Notes: generated from the letters alone by a model not told the origin. 64,000 bases of DNA from Agapetus fuscipes (GCA_951799405.1 OX637336.1:20069479-20133478); one strand, 5' to 3'; shown: positions 1-11,113, counted from the first letter of the stretch. Program-made: numbers and translations.

Positions 1-67
1 AAATTCATCCACAATTTCAACTTTCGTACCATTCAAGATAAACGTGCATTCTTCATTCTAGCACTAA

Positions 68-565
68 TAGGTTAGTATGAGGCTGACCACCCATACTGTA
101 AAAAATGGTTCACTTTGCCATGTCACCCCTGTTTCAGGGAAGGTCGGCTAGAGTTGCAGGGCTTATGTTTATTTGAGATTGGGTTTTTATACATTGTAGG
201 TCCACATGCGGCATGTCGCACGTTTAATAATAAAGAGCAATAACTCAAAAAACAAGAATGTTGGGAAATCACGTTTGAAGTTCAGACAACCAGTATAGCT
301 TGTATGGGATGAAAAAGGCGTCCGATGTTTTATCTCGGTCATATTCGTCTAAATTGAACGGTTGTCGCATTCTACCTATTCTTCTCGCATTGTTCTTGCG
401 TTTTTTTACAAAATGTCGATTTTCCGAATTTTCGAGCTATTGCTCTTTATTATTAAGCGTGCGATGTGTTAGCGCAAACTTATACATGTCTGCTTGTGGG
501 AATGCGTTTAATATGTATCTTAAATGATATATATCTTTGCAGCTTAGAGTTAGATTTAGATAGGA
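68..565 (+). repeat. R1 copy split by a MITE (68-216 and 464-565)
   Basis: R1 is a ~250-bp interspersed repeat. The consensus as read here starts CCTTGACTTATAGGTTGG, has landmarks CACCCATACTGTAAAAAATG, CACCCCTGTTTCAGGGAAGG and CATGCGGCATGTG, and ends GCAACTTAGATTAGATT. This copy resumes at GTTAGCG after the insert. Confidence 0.85.
217..463. mobile_element. 247-bp MITE inside an R1 copy
   Basis: The inverted ends match over about 30 bp with few mismatches (outer sequence CGCACGTTTAATAATAAAG on the left, CTTTATTATTAAGCGTGCG on the right). The tetranucleotide ATGT flanks both sides (213-216 and 464-467), and the R1 sequence is continuous once the insert is removed. Confidence 0.82.
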
Positions 566-794
566 CGTTTGTTATGATGGGAAAAACAAGCGTAAGCTAT
601 TTATGTCTTTTATATGGATCGATGCCTGCCGTGTATTTTTAGTTGATGAACGAATAAATGTGTATGTTTGGGACGCCTCCCGCACGGACGATTAAACCAA
701 AATAATATTAAATGCATTTTGATTTGGAAGATAACACACATATATGTTAAACTGTAATTCGTAAATATAAGTTATAAGCTAACACCGCCGGCTC
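566..794. other. Unassigned AT-rich sequence
   Basis: I see no gene, repeat boundary or structured motif here. Confidence 0.5.
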
Positions 795-885
795 TTGATG
801 CTTTTCCGGGATCTGTTACCGTGGTCTGTGGGAGCTGAAGCTTACAGACATTTCGCCAATGTCTGCAATGAGCTTCTTCAGCGTG
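795..885 (+). repeat. Partial copy of the 30.3-kb inverted-repeat family
   Basis: TTTTCCGGGATCTGTTACCG matches the 30.34-kb arm, and GAGCTTCTTCAGCGTGAA is the inverse of its central motif. Confidence 0.65.
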
Positions 886-934
886 AAAAATCAGCGAAGG
901 AGATGATTTTGATGAAACTGTAAAAAAATTGAAA

Positions 935-1146
935 AAGTGTCAAAGATATATTACATTTAACATTCATATTAAGTGGAATCCCACAAGCAGACACGTATAA
1001 GTTTGCACCTACAAATGTTTCACCAACACTTACAAAAATTAAAATCCAAAAGTTAAATGAATTTAAGCCCACCGAGTTTTGCCGACCTTCCCTGAAACAG
1101 GGGTGACATTAGCAAAGTGCCTCACACCAACCTTTAAGTCAAGAAA
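935..1146 (-). repeat. R1 copy, diverged
   Basis: GACCTTCCCTGAAACAGGGG and the terminal ACCTTTAAGTCAAG are recognisable. The CACCCATACTG block is deleted. Confidence 0.7.
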
Positions 1147-1782
1147 TAAAGAATAATAATACTTGATAGATAAAATAAATAAACTTTGCCTCGTACAGAA
1201 ATACACATTTGCAATCGTTCAGCATTCAAGGCGAGCATATTTTCGTAGCAGACTTTTCTCAAAGAAAATGAAAATCATGACACATAATTTTTCCCGCCCG
1301 ATCGTAAGAGTGCTTTTAAGCGGAATATATATTTTCTTTAACACGCAACTACCGAGAAAAGAAGAGCTCCGAGATAATATTCCCAAGCTGCATCCGCAGC
1401 GGATTCTCAGTAATCCTGTCCTTAGTTTTTTTTTCTAATCTTATTTTAATTTTATCATATTACTATATTTTGACTTTGGTTCTTTTTAATAAAACTGCGA
1501 TTTTTTTATGTAACAGGATTTATTTTGCACAATATACGGCAACACAGTCCTTCTCTTGCTCTATCGATTTCGCGTCACAATGTTTCAAGCGTCCTGGCTC
1601 TCCGCATCATTGCGGCATATAATGAGGTACAAAATAGACGTTTCTTGCATGTTCTAGATAATTCCATATACTTTTATAATATATTTTTCGAAACATGTTC
1701 GACCCACACCAGTGTGCTTAGGCACACGTACTAGATACATGCACACACAAACTCATACTTTGTAATGATTTTCTTCAATTTG

Positions 1783-2029
1783 CTTGACTTATAAGTTGAT
1801 ATGAGGCTGAACACCCATACTGTACAAAATGGTTCACTTAACCAATGTCACCGCTTTTTCAAGGAAGGTCAGAAATAGTTGCTGGGCTTATGTTCATTAG
1901 TAGTCAGGTTTTCGAATTCCAAGTACATACACTTGTAGCATTTAAAAGCGCGAACTTAAACGTGTCTGTTTGTGGGCATGCATTCAATATGAATTTTAAA
2001 TGTCAATATGTCTCTTTTAAAACTTAGAA
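1783..2029 (+). repeat. R1 copy
   Basis: GCTTGACTTATAAGTTGATA through AAAACTTAG. It runs tail to tail into the next copy. Confidence 0.8.
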
Positions 2030-2250
2030 ATTACCTAATCTAATCTAAGTTGCAAATATATGTTACATTGGAGATTCACATTACATAATATATTTTCACA
2101 ACCAGACACGTACAAGTTCGCGCTTGCACATGCCGCATGTGAACCTAAAACATAAACACCAAATCTCAAATGGACATACACCCTGCAACTCTTGCCGTCC
2201 TTCCCTGAGGCAGGGGTGACATTGCCAAAGTGAAACATTTTTACAGAATT
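2030..2250 (-). repeat. R1 copy, tail-to-tail with the previous one
   Basis: CTAATCTAATCTAAGTTGCA through GGCAGGGGTGACATTGCC. It is truncated before the 5' end. Confidence 0.8.
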
Positions 2251-2260
2251 TTTTATAGAT

Positions 2261-2804
2261 TATTATAGGTATTCAAAATGTTTTTCACTATGCAAGCTTT
2301 ATGTCCCTTGACGCATGGGAATTTTTTAATACTAGCTTCATGTACAAAACATGTTTGAATGAAAAATGACCGCGCAAACCTTGAAGCTTATTCTCGAACA
2401 TCTTAAAATAAGTTTTCTTAGCGCCCGATGATATGGCAGACCATTCAGTTAAATATGATGGAGAAGAAACTGCCTGACGGCATTGATATAATAATTATGT
2501 GTTTAGTAAAAACAATATTGGATGTTTAGGGAAGCCGGACCAGAGGCGGCTTATCCCGCACGGTTAGTTAACCAAATCTCATAATCGCAATTAGAGCATT
2601 ATACGCTAGTATATAGGAATCCGGCCACTTGTGGAAGCCACACGAATCTCCGGCTCACTGTCGATAATTAAATTTCAGATTAATCGAGTTTCCGGCCATG
2701 ATTTTTGGAAATTCGATACCAGCATTAAAAACAGAATTAATGGTGCGCGTGGGTGAGTGTTTATTTTAGATCTCCGAGTACAAAACTCAAACGTAGCGTT
2801 CTAA
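2261..2804. other. Unassigned intergenic or intronic sequence
   Basis: Nothing recognisable between two minus-strand R1 copies. Confidence 0.5.
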
Positions 2805-3150
2805 TATAATCTAATCTAAGTTGCAAAGATATGTTGCATTGGAGATTCACATTATATGCATTCTCACAACCAGACACGTAAAAGTTCGCGCTTGCACATG
2901 CCGCATGTGAACCTACAACATAAAAACAAAATCTCAAATGGACATACACCCTGCAACTCTTGCCGTCCTCCCCTGAGATAGGGGTGACATTGGTAAAGTG
3001 AACCATTTGTACAGCATGGGTGGTCAGCTGCTTACCAACCTATAAGTCAAGGAACATACACGACAAATTACATTTTTTAAATTTAATAAATAATCATGTA
3101 TTTGGACATCAAAACTAAAACAGAAAACAATTTCCAATTTAAAAAAACCC
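2805..3150 (-). repeat. R1 copy extending into LINE 3' UTR
   Basis: The R1 part spans 2805-3052. Beyond the usual 5' end it continues with CATACACGACAAATTACATT through TTTAAAAAAACCCTA, which matches the UTR at 43903-43990. Confidence 0.82.
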
Positions 3151-3212
3151 TATCAAAATCAAACCAAAAAAATTTATTAAATAGATAAAGCAAAAATTGC
3201 GTGCAAAAATTG

Positions 3213-3533
3213 GACCGGTCCGTAGTCCGTAGTGGCAACACTTCGGACTCGTAAATGGAAGGTTGTGGATTCGGATCCCAGCGGAGTACAAAAATATACC
3301 ATTTATATTTCGTGCTCTTCGCTGGGTTGAAAAATTCATAAAACCTGTACCAATGACCGGTCACCAAAGGTCCATCCAGCCTTACAGCAACTAGGGTCTT
3401 GCTTGAGTATTGGCGCTTTGTAGCGACGACCAAGCTCGTACCCCTCTGCGGCACTACAACAAGTGTCATAGACCCCTAGAGTCTTTAGAATCTAGGGAGT
3501 CTCCCGCACAGGATTTCTTAAAAAAAAAAAAAA
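3213..3533 (+). repeat. SINE-B copy, long form with A-tail
   Basis: The head GGTCCGTAGTCCGTAGTGGC, body TTCGCTGGGTTGAAAAATTC and GGTCACCAAAGGTCCATCCA, and tail GAGTCTCCCGCACAGGATTT with A16 are present. The tail is shared with the LINE relic at 7.66 kb. Confidence 0.85.
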
Positions 3534-3546
3534 AATGCGTGTTGAT

Positions 3547-3615
3547 AGCTGTGAGGGTTCACTGTAATTAGGGTAACCTGTTGAGCACAATAAAAAATAA
3601 AAAAACAAAAAAGGA
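3547..3615 (+). mobile_element. 3'-tail fragment of the Jockey/CR1-like LINE family
   Basis: GTGAGGGTTCACTGTAATTA and then GGGTAACCTGTTGAGCACAA with an A-rich tail match the 3' UTR of the full copy at 60060-60105. This is a severely 5'-truncated copy landed just after the A-tail of a SINE-B. Confidence 0.75.
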
Positions 3616-4434
3616 ATATTATTTGACTGTTCTACGGCCGAGGATTAGCTCGGACGCGACACGGTCTAGCGTGAGTCACCCTTAAGGCTGTACATAATGT
3701 TTATAAAACCGTCTCCGAGCAGTACCTATTGTAAGTGTCCAACAATGGGACTCGTAGCTCTACATGTCGCTCCACACGCTAATACGATCTAAATGCAAAA
3801 TCTCGCTTCATTCCGTATTCTCAAGATAAATCCAACATTAGCGGGGGTGCTAAGGGGTGGAGCAGGGGCAGGGGCAGCGGCAGGGGCAGGGGCAGGGGCA
3901 GGCGTGGAATTAATACTTCCATCCCATTATAGAAGTTCCTGAAAAACAAACATTTCACGGGCAGACGTTCTACAGAACTTCACAGTTCTACAATTCCCAG
4001 AAACTCAAGTATAAAACAATACGCTTTCACTCTAAAACAGTGTTTTACCTAAAAATGCATAGAATTCCAAACAGCGCCTCTAGTGAGCGTGATTGTTTTC
4101 GTACTCTTTTAGTAAAACGCAATGACAGAGTTTAAGCTTACTGTTTTATACTTAGGGCATTGTAGTGTCTTGTGTAGTGCTACGATTTAAGTTGGCTGTT
4201 CTAACAGAGATAGGAGGTAATTTGTTAAGTATAGTCGTGAAAAACAATGTTTTTTTTTTAAAATGGATTTGTGGAAAGGAATGAAATCCACCAAACTATT
4301 TTTCCTAGCCAGTTGACTTCACGCGAAAGCAGAAGCTTGTGTGCATGCAACGGCATCTGTTGAACCAAAGTCGAAGTTATGGTCAAGTAGGGCTAGACGC
4401 AAGATTTGAACCAACGTTATCTGGTTCCAAATAC
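3616..4434. other. Unassigned sequence around the GGGGCA repeat
   Basis: Apart from the minisatellite at 3855-3902 I see no feature. Confidence 0.5.
3855..3902 (+). repeat. (GGGGCA)n minisatellite
   Basis: AGGGGCAGGGGCAGCGGCAG and further units, about eight in all. Confidence 0.85.
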
Positions 4435-4735
4435 TTCTTCTTCTTCTTCTTCTTTAGCCCATTTCCGTCCACTCCTGGACGAAGGCCTCCTCCATTTGTT
4501 TCCATATCGACCTGTCTTGTGCAATCTGCGTCCAGGTCGCGCCAGCATGCCGGTTCAGGTCATCCTTCCATCTCAACTGTGGTCGCCCTACACTTCTCTT
4601 CGTCGTTCGAGGTCTCCAAGTCAGCATTCTTTTTGTCCATTTGTCATCCGGACTTCTGGCTACATGTCCCGCCCACTGCCATTTCTGAGTCATTACACGG
4701 TGGATTACACGGTTCCAAATACGCTGGTTTAAAAT
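4435..4735 (-). pseudogene. RTE-like LINE ORF2 C-terminus with microsatellite tail
   Basis: The minus-strand translation contains KWQWAGHVARSPDDKWTKRM, RSVGRPQLRWKDDLNRHAG and IWKQMEEAFVQEWTE, the signature C-terminus of RTE/BovB-type ORF2. It is followed by a (GAA)n tail (4435-4453 as TTC on the + strand). Confidence 0.75.
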
Positions 4736-4834
4736 GCGCCTCTATCCCACGGCCATAAAACCGACATGTTGAAGTTAAAGATTAGAATAATTCAGTGACA
4801 TGCCTAAAATTTTGTTAAATTCAGTGCTTTGCTT

Positions 4835-5115
4835 TGCGTATGGCTGGCAAGCGCAACAAATTTCTTGGCTATTGGGCCGCGTCAGAGGCGGAGATCTAAG
4901 CCCTTCATCCACTTCACTACTCCTTGCGTAGCTTCGTGGAGGTCTTTCAGGCCAGGAGGGTGTCTTCTGATGGGGAACTTCTCCACTATGTGCCGGAGAG
5001 TCTGTTTTTCCGCCCAACAGTCACATCTTGGAGATGGAGCTAAAACCCATCTGTGGAGTAAGAAGTTGCAATGGCTTTGCTCTGTGCGGACCCTATTTAA
5101 AAGGTTTCCCACAGT
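4835..5115 (-). pseudogene. Retroelement C-terminal zinc-binding region fragment, copy 1
   Basis: The minus-strand translation LLNRVRTEQSHCNFLLHRW, CDCWAEKQTLRHIVEKFPIR, KWMKGLDLRL shows the C-x-C...H-I-V pattern seen at the C-terminus of some LINE proteins. A related copy lies at 24688-24905. Confidence 0.55.
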
Positions 5116-5374
5116 CCTCTACGAAGATTTAGCCTTGGGAGCAATGGTGTGGCAGGGTGATCAGATTTTGGTTTTTAAACCTTTTTTCTTCCCATATGGT
5201 CTTCCAATACGATACAACATCCTTACTGCGATAGTCAATTGTCCAAATCGGGTTTCTGGACAATTTCATTGACCTAAAATGGCGTTAAGTAGATAACAAA
5301 ATAAATAAATTTAATTTAGGATTCACAGTTAAAAAAATAAGTGCCTCTGTCTTTTAATCTAATAAAACCTATGT

Positions 5375-5685
5375 CCGGTCGATAGTTCAGTTGGTAGAGT
5401 GCTTGCATTCCATGCCGTGAGCTCGGTTTCAAATCCCACCGAGGGTGTCAGAAATAATTTCCCCTTTTGGTGTTTATTTGAACCCCAAAATAAAATACCG
5501 GCAAGGTTAAGAAATGAGTACCAGCCCATCAGGAGCTGGAAAACCCCCATTTCAACTGAAGTGGCTGGTGTTAGGCCGGCCCCCTTCCCTGTAAAAATAA
5601 ATAGGTTCAACTCGTCACATCCGACCCCCTCGGGAATAACGCGGCAAGAAGTTACACTATATGTGTAGTTAAGTTGCGTTGCGTC
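5375..5685 (+). repeat. SINE-A copy (tRNA-derived)
   Basis: The tRNA-like head has box A (TAGTTCAGTTGGTAGAG) and a decayed box B (GTTTCAAATCCC). The body includes ATACCGGCAAGGTT and GGGAGCTGGGAAACCCCCAC-type sequence, and the end is GCGGCAAGAAGTTACACTAT. The conserved length is about 310-335 bp. Confidence 0.88.
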
Positions 5686-6189
5686 ATCTTAGTATCAAAT
5701 AGTGGATAAGCCAATCAAGCATTGCGAGGTCGACTTGCCTACTATCCTATCCACTTGTACTGTTTAATCATACTTTACGAGTGCGCTGTACTCTGCTACG
5801 CCGCTGCAGACTTACATTATCCAAGTTGGCTGAAACTTGTACATACATAAGTTACAATAACTGAAATTAAACAGCCTAGAATGCCAGCCAGCTCTCCGGG
5901 GAGATATTGCTGCTGTACTGATTTTCATAAACACTGTACTTTATGCTGAAACCAGAACGTATCGCTGGAATTTCTACTCCCACATCCCTTTTGGTATTAG
6001 CTGGAAAGAATAAATTAAGTGTGCAATTATTTTGTAAATCGTTGTTCAGAACTTGAATTCATATACTCATGCTCTGTTTGTTCGCTTCAGGATTTAATGT
6101 TTGAATAAAAGTGTACAAAGATACACAATAATGCAAAACAAAGATACACAAATGAATACACGTATTTTGATCATGGTTTGTGTGAGTCT
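5686..6189. other. Unassigned sequence with an M3-like end
   Basis: GTGGATAAGCCAATCAAGCA at ~5702 resembles an M3 MITE end. The rest is unassigned. Confidence 0.4.
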
Positions 6190-6480
6190 GATCACTAATC
6201 TAATCTAATCTAATCAAAGTCGATAATCTAATCTAATCTAATCTAAGCTGCAAAGATATATATCATTTAAGTTTTATATTAAATGCATTCCCACAAGCAG
6301 ATATGTATAATTTCGCGCTAACACATGCCGCATGTGGACCTACAATATAAAAACCCAATCTCAAATGAACATAAGCCTTGCAACTCTTGCCGTCCTTCCC
6401 TGAAACAGAGGTGACATTGGCAAAGTGAACCAATTTTTACATTATGGGTGGTCAGCCGCATAACAACCTATAAGTCAAGG
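6190..6480 (-). repeat. R1 copy with long (TAATC)n tail
   Basis: The tail CTAATCTAATCTAATC is repeated at 6195-6245, then a full R1 runs to CCTATAAGTCAAGGAA. Confidence 0.82.
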
Positions 6481-6504
6481 AACTATATATATCAAGGATA
6501 ATAT

Positions 6505-6730
6505 TTGTAATATTGGGGATTCATATTACATGCATTCTCACAATCAGACAAGTACAAGTTTGCGCTTGAGCATGCCGCATGTGAACCTACAACATAAACA
6601 CCAAATCTCAAATGGACATACACCCTACAACTCCGGCCGTCTTCTACAGCATACTGTAAAAAATGGTTTACTTTACTCAATTTCACTCCTGATCCAGGGA
6701 AAGTCGGCAAGAGTTACAGGGCTTGTGTTC
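6505..6730. repeat. Two partial R1 copies head to head
   Basis: 6505-6645 is a minus-strand 3' part (CATGCCGCATGTGAACC). From ~6646 the + strand resumes at CATACTGTAAAAAATGG up to ~6730. Confidence 0.7.
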
Positions 6731-6792
6731 GAGTTACCGGTATCGGTAATTGCCAACCCAATTTAATCTTGTCCTATTAAAAAACAATAAAA

Positions 6793-7140
6793 ATCGCCAA
6801 GTCCTTTCAGTATCTCACAGCAAAGCCAAAGCAACACACAACAAAACACTACGCAGCTAACAACCCTGCTACAAATGATCAAGACATCAAACGCCACATC
6901 AACAACACCTCTGCGTCATTACGACAATCATAGACCCCTAGAGTCTCTGAAATCTAGAAATATCCAGAACAGGAAACAAAAAACAATATCAATCGTCACT
7001 TTCTTGCAGTGTCTCAAAATAAAAAGGCAACACAACACTACGCAGCTAACAACCTTGCTACAAAGTATCAGGACACCAGCCACCACATCACCAACACCTC
7101 TTAGAGTCTCTGAAATCTAGAAAGCCTACCGCACAATCGC
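6793..7140 (+). pseudogene. Two tandem 3'-end relics of the same LINE
   Basis: Two ~175-bp blocks share CACTACGCAGCTAACAACC and TAGAGTCTCTGAAATCTAGA. The second ends AAGCCTACCGCACAAT, matching the LINE/SINE-B tail. The frames are broken. Confidence 0.45.
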
Positions 7141-7159
7141 GAACACATAAAATTTTGCA

Positions 7160-7352
7160 GACAGGAGCTTTGCGGTGGCTGGGCCGGTTGCTTAGAACAA
7201 TTTGCCCGTCGGTGTTCACGCGAACCAGCCTACCACCACCTTCAGAAAGGGACTGAAGACAGTACTTTTCTCCAGAAGCCATGGCGCCCTTGAGATGGTC
7301 CTGGACCATTTAATGGCGGCACAGAAAATAAATCATCTATCATCATCATCAA
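7160..7352 (+). pseudogene. LINE 3'-end relic with (ATC)n tail
   Basis: ACCTTCAGAAAGGGACTGAA, then GGCGCCCTTGAGATGG and a CATCATCATC-type tail match the 3' ends of the LINE relics at 10.0, 19.3 and 37.9 kb in layout. Confidence 0.4.
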
Positions 7353-7654
7353 CACAGGATATCTTAAAGAAAACAAACAAAAAGGAATCGTTGTAGAACA
7401 CATTTGGATAATTTTTGCAACATTTAAAGTTGGGTCGTTTACGCAAAACAAATTGCATTTGATAAACAAGTCGGAGTTTTATTGTTGTTCAATGCCAGTT
7501 AATATTCATGACTGGGATAATAGGATGCTGGGTGCGAATACAAATTCTGCATTAAAACTTGGAGGGAACACAAATCGCTAAAAGATACACAACGATCCGA
7601 TTTCGATTGGTTTGGAAGGTAGCTAATTATTTGAAGATGGTCTGAATTTTTTTA

Positions 7655-8018
7655 TTTTAAGGAATCCTGTGCGGAAGGCTCTCCAATTCTTGAAAGTCTT
7701 GGAGGTCTTTGTCACCCTGGAAGGATGCCGCAGAGGGGTTGCTTGTGTTGTTGCTTTTGTCGTGAGGCGTTGCAAGGAAGTGGCGATTGATGTTGGTTTT
7801 GAATAAAACCGGATTAAATTGGGAAGGGAACACAGATACTGGTAGATCATTCCATAAACAAGCAGTTTGGCAAAGGAATGAGTCATGAAAACGACAAATT
7901 CTCATAGTTTTGAGATCGACTGTAAAGGGATGAATGAGAGTTGTACTACGAGTTTCCATTTCTGAAATGCGAGGGGGATGGATTAATGAATGGAGCTCAT
8001 TAGAACAAGCTCCGTGGT
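7655..8018 (-). pseudogene. C-terminal fragment of a LINE ORF2 sharing its 3' end with SINE-B
   Basis: The frame is open from about 8018 (YNHGACSNELHSLIHPPRIS) through METRSTTLIHPFTV and FLCQTACLWNDLPVSVFPSQ to a stop near 7655. LWNDLP followed by F...NINRHFLA is typical of LINE C-termini. The 3' part, read on the minus strand (CCTCTGCGGCAT, then CCGCACAGGATTCCTTA), matches the tail of long SINE-B copies at 3.5 and 21.2 kb. The RT domain is absent. Confidence 0.6.
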
Positions 8019-8045
8019 TATATCGAAGTTGGCTTGTTTATCCTT

Positions 8046-8284
8046 AAATCACGGCTGACCACCCATGCTGTACAAAATGGTTCACTTTGTCAGTGTCTCC
8101 CTGTTTCAGGGAAGGTCGGCAAGAGTTGCAGGGTGTATGTTCATTTGAGATTTGGGTTTTTGTGTCGTAGGTTTGCATGCGGTATGTGCTAGCGCGAACT
8201 TATACGTGACTGCTTGTAAGAATGCATATCATAATATGAATCCCTAATGTGACATATCTCTGCAACTTAGATTAGATTAGATTT
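8046..8284 (+). repeat. R1 copy
   Basis: GGCTGACCACCCATGCTGTA through CAACTTAGATTAGATTAG. The first ~20 bp are missing. Confidence 0.8.
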
Positions 8285-9194
8285 CATGTAGATATTGATT
8301 TATGCGTTTTTTTTATGAAATACGAAAATGGTTCATAGCCTTTGTATTTTTAGTCTAATGGTTATTCTTTTAGATTCCTAATGGGAAGGGATGTGGATCG
8401 GTTATTCACTGATCAACAAATTGGAAATATTTCATTTTTTAATTATTTTTTGACGTAGAATCATTCACATGTCTACGAGCTGTTTCTAAAGGTTTCTCTG
8501 GCCTTACTATAAATAATTTTTGCTTAGATATATTAACATTTGAAATCCACAACTTTCCATTGACAAGTCCAAAGCGTCACCACTAGACTAAGGACAGGTC
8601 ATTGTTTTTTGTTATAATCAATTTTGAGTTCAGACTGTCTCCAATTTCTTCAAAGCCTTATGCAACTCTACCATATATTCTCCGTTGAATTTGAATGTAA
8701 ATTGTTTGAATGCCGCGACTGGCATTGAGCCATATTTTGTTTCCTGATTTGCTCCACTCTAAGGGACAGCGCTTTCATCTGAACACTGAAACTCAAGTTA
8801 AGTTTTGTTCTGTAATAAATAACAAAGTAGACGCTTAGACGGAAGCAATCTTTACTCAGTATTCCAGTCTCCCAACTGCAAAACATTACGTGAAGACTCA
8901 ACCAGAACGTTAACTAAAAAGTATAAGGAAACTGAAAAATTAGTTTACTAAGGCGCTATTGGTGGCTAATTTGACTAAGCTACACATGAAGTGTAACTTC
9001 TTGTCGCATTATGCGTCACATAGTTTAGAAACGACGGGCTTTAGGTCGATGGAAAGCATCGTGGTTGCAGAACATGAGGCATTAGCAGAAGTACAAGCTT
9101 CCTCTTTCGCGAGGCAGTATCAGATTTGTAGGTTGCCATGATGACCGCCAATATTTACTGATGAGGCACAAAAAGAATAAGAAATCGCTGCAAC
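8285..9194. other. Unassigned AT-rich sequence
   Basis: Open frames in this stretch are short and show no motif. Confidence 0.5.
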
Positions 9195-9718
9195 TACGAA
9201 GATACACAAGTAGTTTAACTTCTTGCCGCGTTTTCCTCGAAGCATGCGTCGAGTGGAACCTAGTTGGGGCCGGCCTTACGGCAACCAATTCAGTTGAAGT
9301 GGGGGTTTCCCAGCTCCCGAAGCGACTGGAAAAGCATTTAATTTCCCCATAGTCGGTGTCATGATCAAGATGGTCAAGTTGCTATTCTTGACTAGCGTAT
9401 TTGGAATAGAACAACGCTGGTTTGAATCACATCTGGCCCATTTGACCATAACTTCGACCCTGGTTCAACATAATATGCCATTGCTTCATATGCCACACAA
9501 GCTTCAGCTTTTGCCTAAAGACAAGTGGTCAGGTAAAATACGTAAGTGAACTACATTCTTCTTCACGAATCTATTTAAAAAGAAAAATATCCTGATTTGG
9601 GTTAAAAGGCATAACACCGAAACGGGAATTCATTTCTGACACCCTCTCGGTGGAATACGAGGCAGAGATCTTGGCATGGAATGCAAGCACTCTACCAATT
9701 GAGCTATCGAGCGGACTT
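9195..9718 (-). repeat. SINE-A copy split by a SINE-C insertion
   Basis: 9195-9335 is the 3' part (AACTTCTTGCCGCGTTTTCC). 9586-9718 is the 5' part with the head (AGCTATCGAGCGGAC). The SINE-C copy at 9356-9585 lies between them. Confidence 0.78.
9356..9585 (+). repeat. SINE-C copy inside SINE-A
   Basis: CATTTGACCATAACTTCGAC and TTCTTCACGAATCTATTTAA match the SINE-C copies at 16.2 and 41.5 kb. The head is diverged. Confidence 0.65.
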
Positions 9719-10002
9719 GTAGAGAGAGACTATTGTAGAGAGTTAACGTAAAGATTTGTACTTAAGTGTACTGGGTTTTGGCAGAACCTGGAGAGAATTC
9801 TTGAAGTCCGGCAACGTCTAGGCTCGCAGCCAAGACTTGAAGCAAATGGACTAAATGAATACTTGCTCTTAAACTGCTTCTTCCATACATTCCAACTTAA
9901 TTTATTGAACTGCAGGACATTTCGTTTATTGATTTTGCATCTAAATCTTGTAGAATGCTTTGGTATCGGAAGCTAAGTGCCAGGGGCGTGCATCCCATAC
10001 AG

Positions 10003-10275
10003 GCACATGCATGATGATGATGATGATTTTTATAGCGCCGTTTCGTGACTACTGTCACTGCAAGGGCGCTTTCAGGCTTAACGCGGCGGTGAAGAAATGG
10101 GTCTTCATTCCCTTCTTGAAGCTCTCGATCCCTTTCTTGGCACGCACTTCAGGAGGCAGCTGGTTCCAAGTGGACGGTCCCACAACGGCGAAAGCGCGGT
10201 CTCCGAACACTGTACATCTTTTTCTGTGTTGAGTGCTGACAGATGTAAGAGCACTGTCGGCAGATCGCAGAATGC
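10003..10275 (-). pseudogene. LINE ORF2 C-terminal relic with (ATC)n tail (CR1/L2-like)
   Basis: On the minus strand the frame reads TVFGDRAFAVVGPSTWNQLP and then KGIESFKKGMKTHFF, a typical LINE C-terminus. A GCGCTATAAAAATCATCATC-type 3' tail follows. Confidence 0.6.
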
Positions 10276-10284
10276 ACCTAATTA

Positions 10285-10418
10285 TCTATAATCTATACTA
10301 TAAGTTGAAAATATATATTACATTTGAGATTCATATTAAATGCATTCCCACATGCATAAAAATATAAGTTCGAGCTTAAACATGCCGCATGTAGACGTAC
10401 AATATAAAAACCCTATTT
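10285..10418 (-). repeat. R1 3' part
   Basis: CTATACTATAAGTTGAAAAT through ACAATATAAAAACCC. It is joined to a SINE-B fragment. Confidence 0.7.
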
Positions 10419-10419
10419 G

Positions 10420-10567
10420 GTAAAAACTGGTCACCAAAGGTCCATCCAGCCTTCAGCACTGGGTCTTGCTTGAGAATTGGCGCTTTCTATAGCGATGACC
10501 AAGCTCGAAGAAAGCTCTTGCGGTATGATTCACACAAAAAAAGCCTCACCAAGTAACTCATCCTAAT
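10420..10567 (+). repeat. SINE-B 3' half
   Basis: CTGGTCACCAAAGGTCCATC through CACACAAAAAAAGCCTCACC, the short-form tail. Confidence 0.7.
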
Positions 10568-10569
10568 AT

Positions 10570-10645
10570 TATTATAAGTGGCGTGCATTTTATATGAGCT
10601 TTAAATGTTAACGTATTCTTGCAGCTTAGATTATAGATTGATGTA
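10570..10645 (+). repeat. R1 3' end fragment
   Basis: TATGAGCTTTAAATGTTAAC and GCAGCTTAGATTATAGATTG match the R1 tail. Confidence 0.65.
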
Positions 10646-10675
10646 CCTAGACTACTTATAAGTGATGACAAATCG

Positions 10676-11113
10676 GCGTTAGTTAAAAGGCAGTAGGGTA
10701 TAAGCGACAAAAACTAAAATTTTCAGGAGAGCAGTTTAATGTTTGAGATAGCAGAAAAATGGCATAACTTTTTTATTTTTTATCTTATCGTTAAAATCAA
10801 AACAGCTGTAAGATAAAAAAAAAATAAAGGCATTTATTGGCATTCCTATTAATGTGGTTTTACGATGCTTTACAACTTTTTTATGTCACAAGCGCCTATG
10901 GGACAAAAAAAGCCAAAATCTTGTCGGTTACACCAAAACCATACTTTGAAAACGCAGTTGTATACTTGGGCATAAACAACACAAAAATCATCGTAGAGCT
11001 ATGGGAGTTAGCGCATTAGAAAGAGCGGAAAATTTCAAGTACGATTGCATTCATAATTTTTTTTTTGACCAAATTATCGCTTTTACTGCCTACTGCCTTT
11101 TAACCATCGATAT
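10676..11113 (+). mobile_element. MITE-like DNA element (copy A), ~0.43 kb
   Basis: The inverted ends are GTTAAAAGGCAGTAGGG at the left and CCTACTGCCTTTTAAC at the right. The interior is AT-rich with no transposase. The same element, interrupted by a LINE, is found at 22431-24317. Confidence 0.75.

Noticed and set aside
300..527. 75-residue frame near the start
   Set aside because: It lies across the MITE/R1 junction and is not a gene.
5375..5450. Possible tRNA gene
   Set aside because: Box A and box B are present, but the sequence continues into a repeated SINE-A body and box B is decayed. The same applies to the heads at 28.6 and 61.0 kb.
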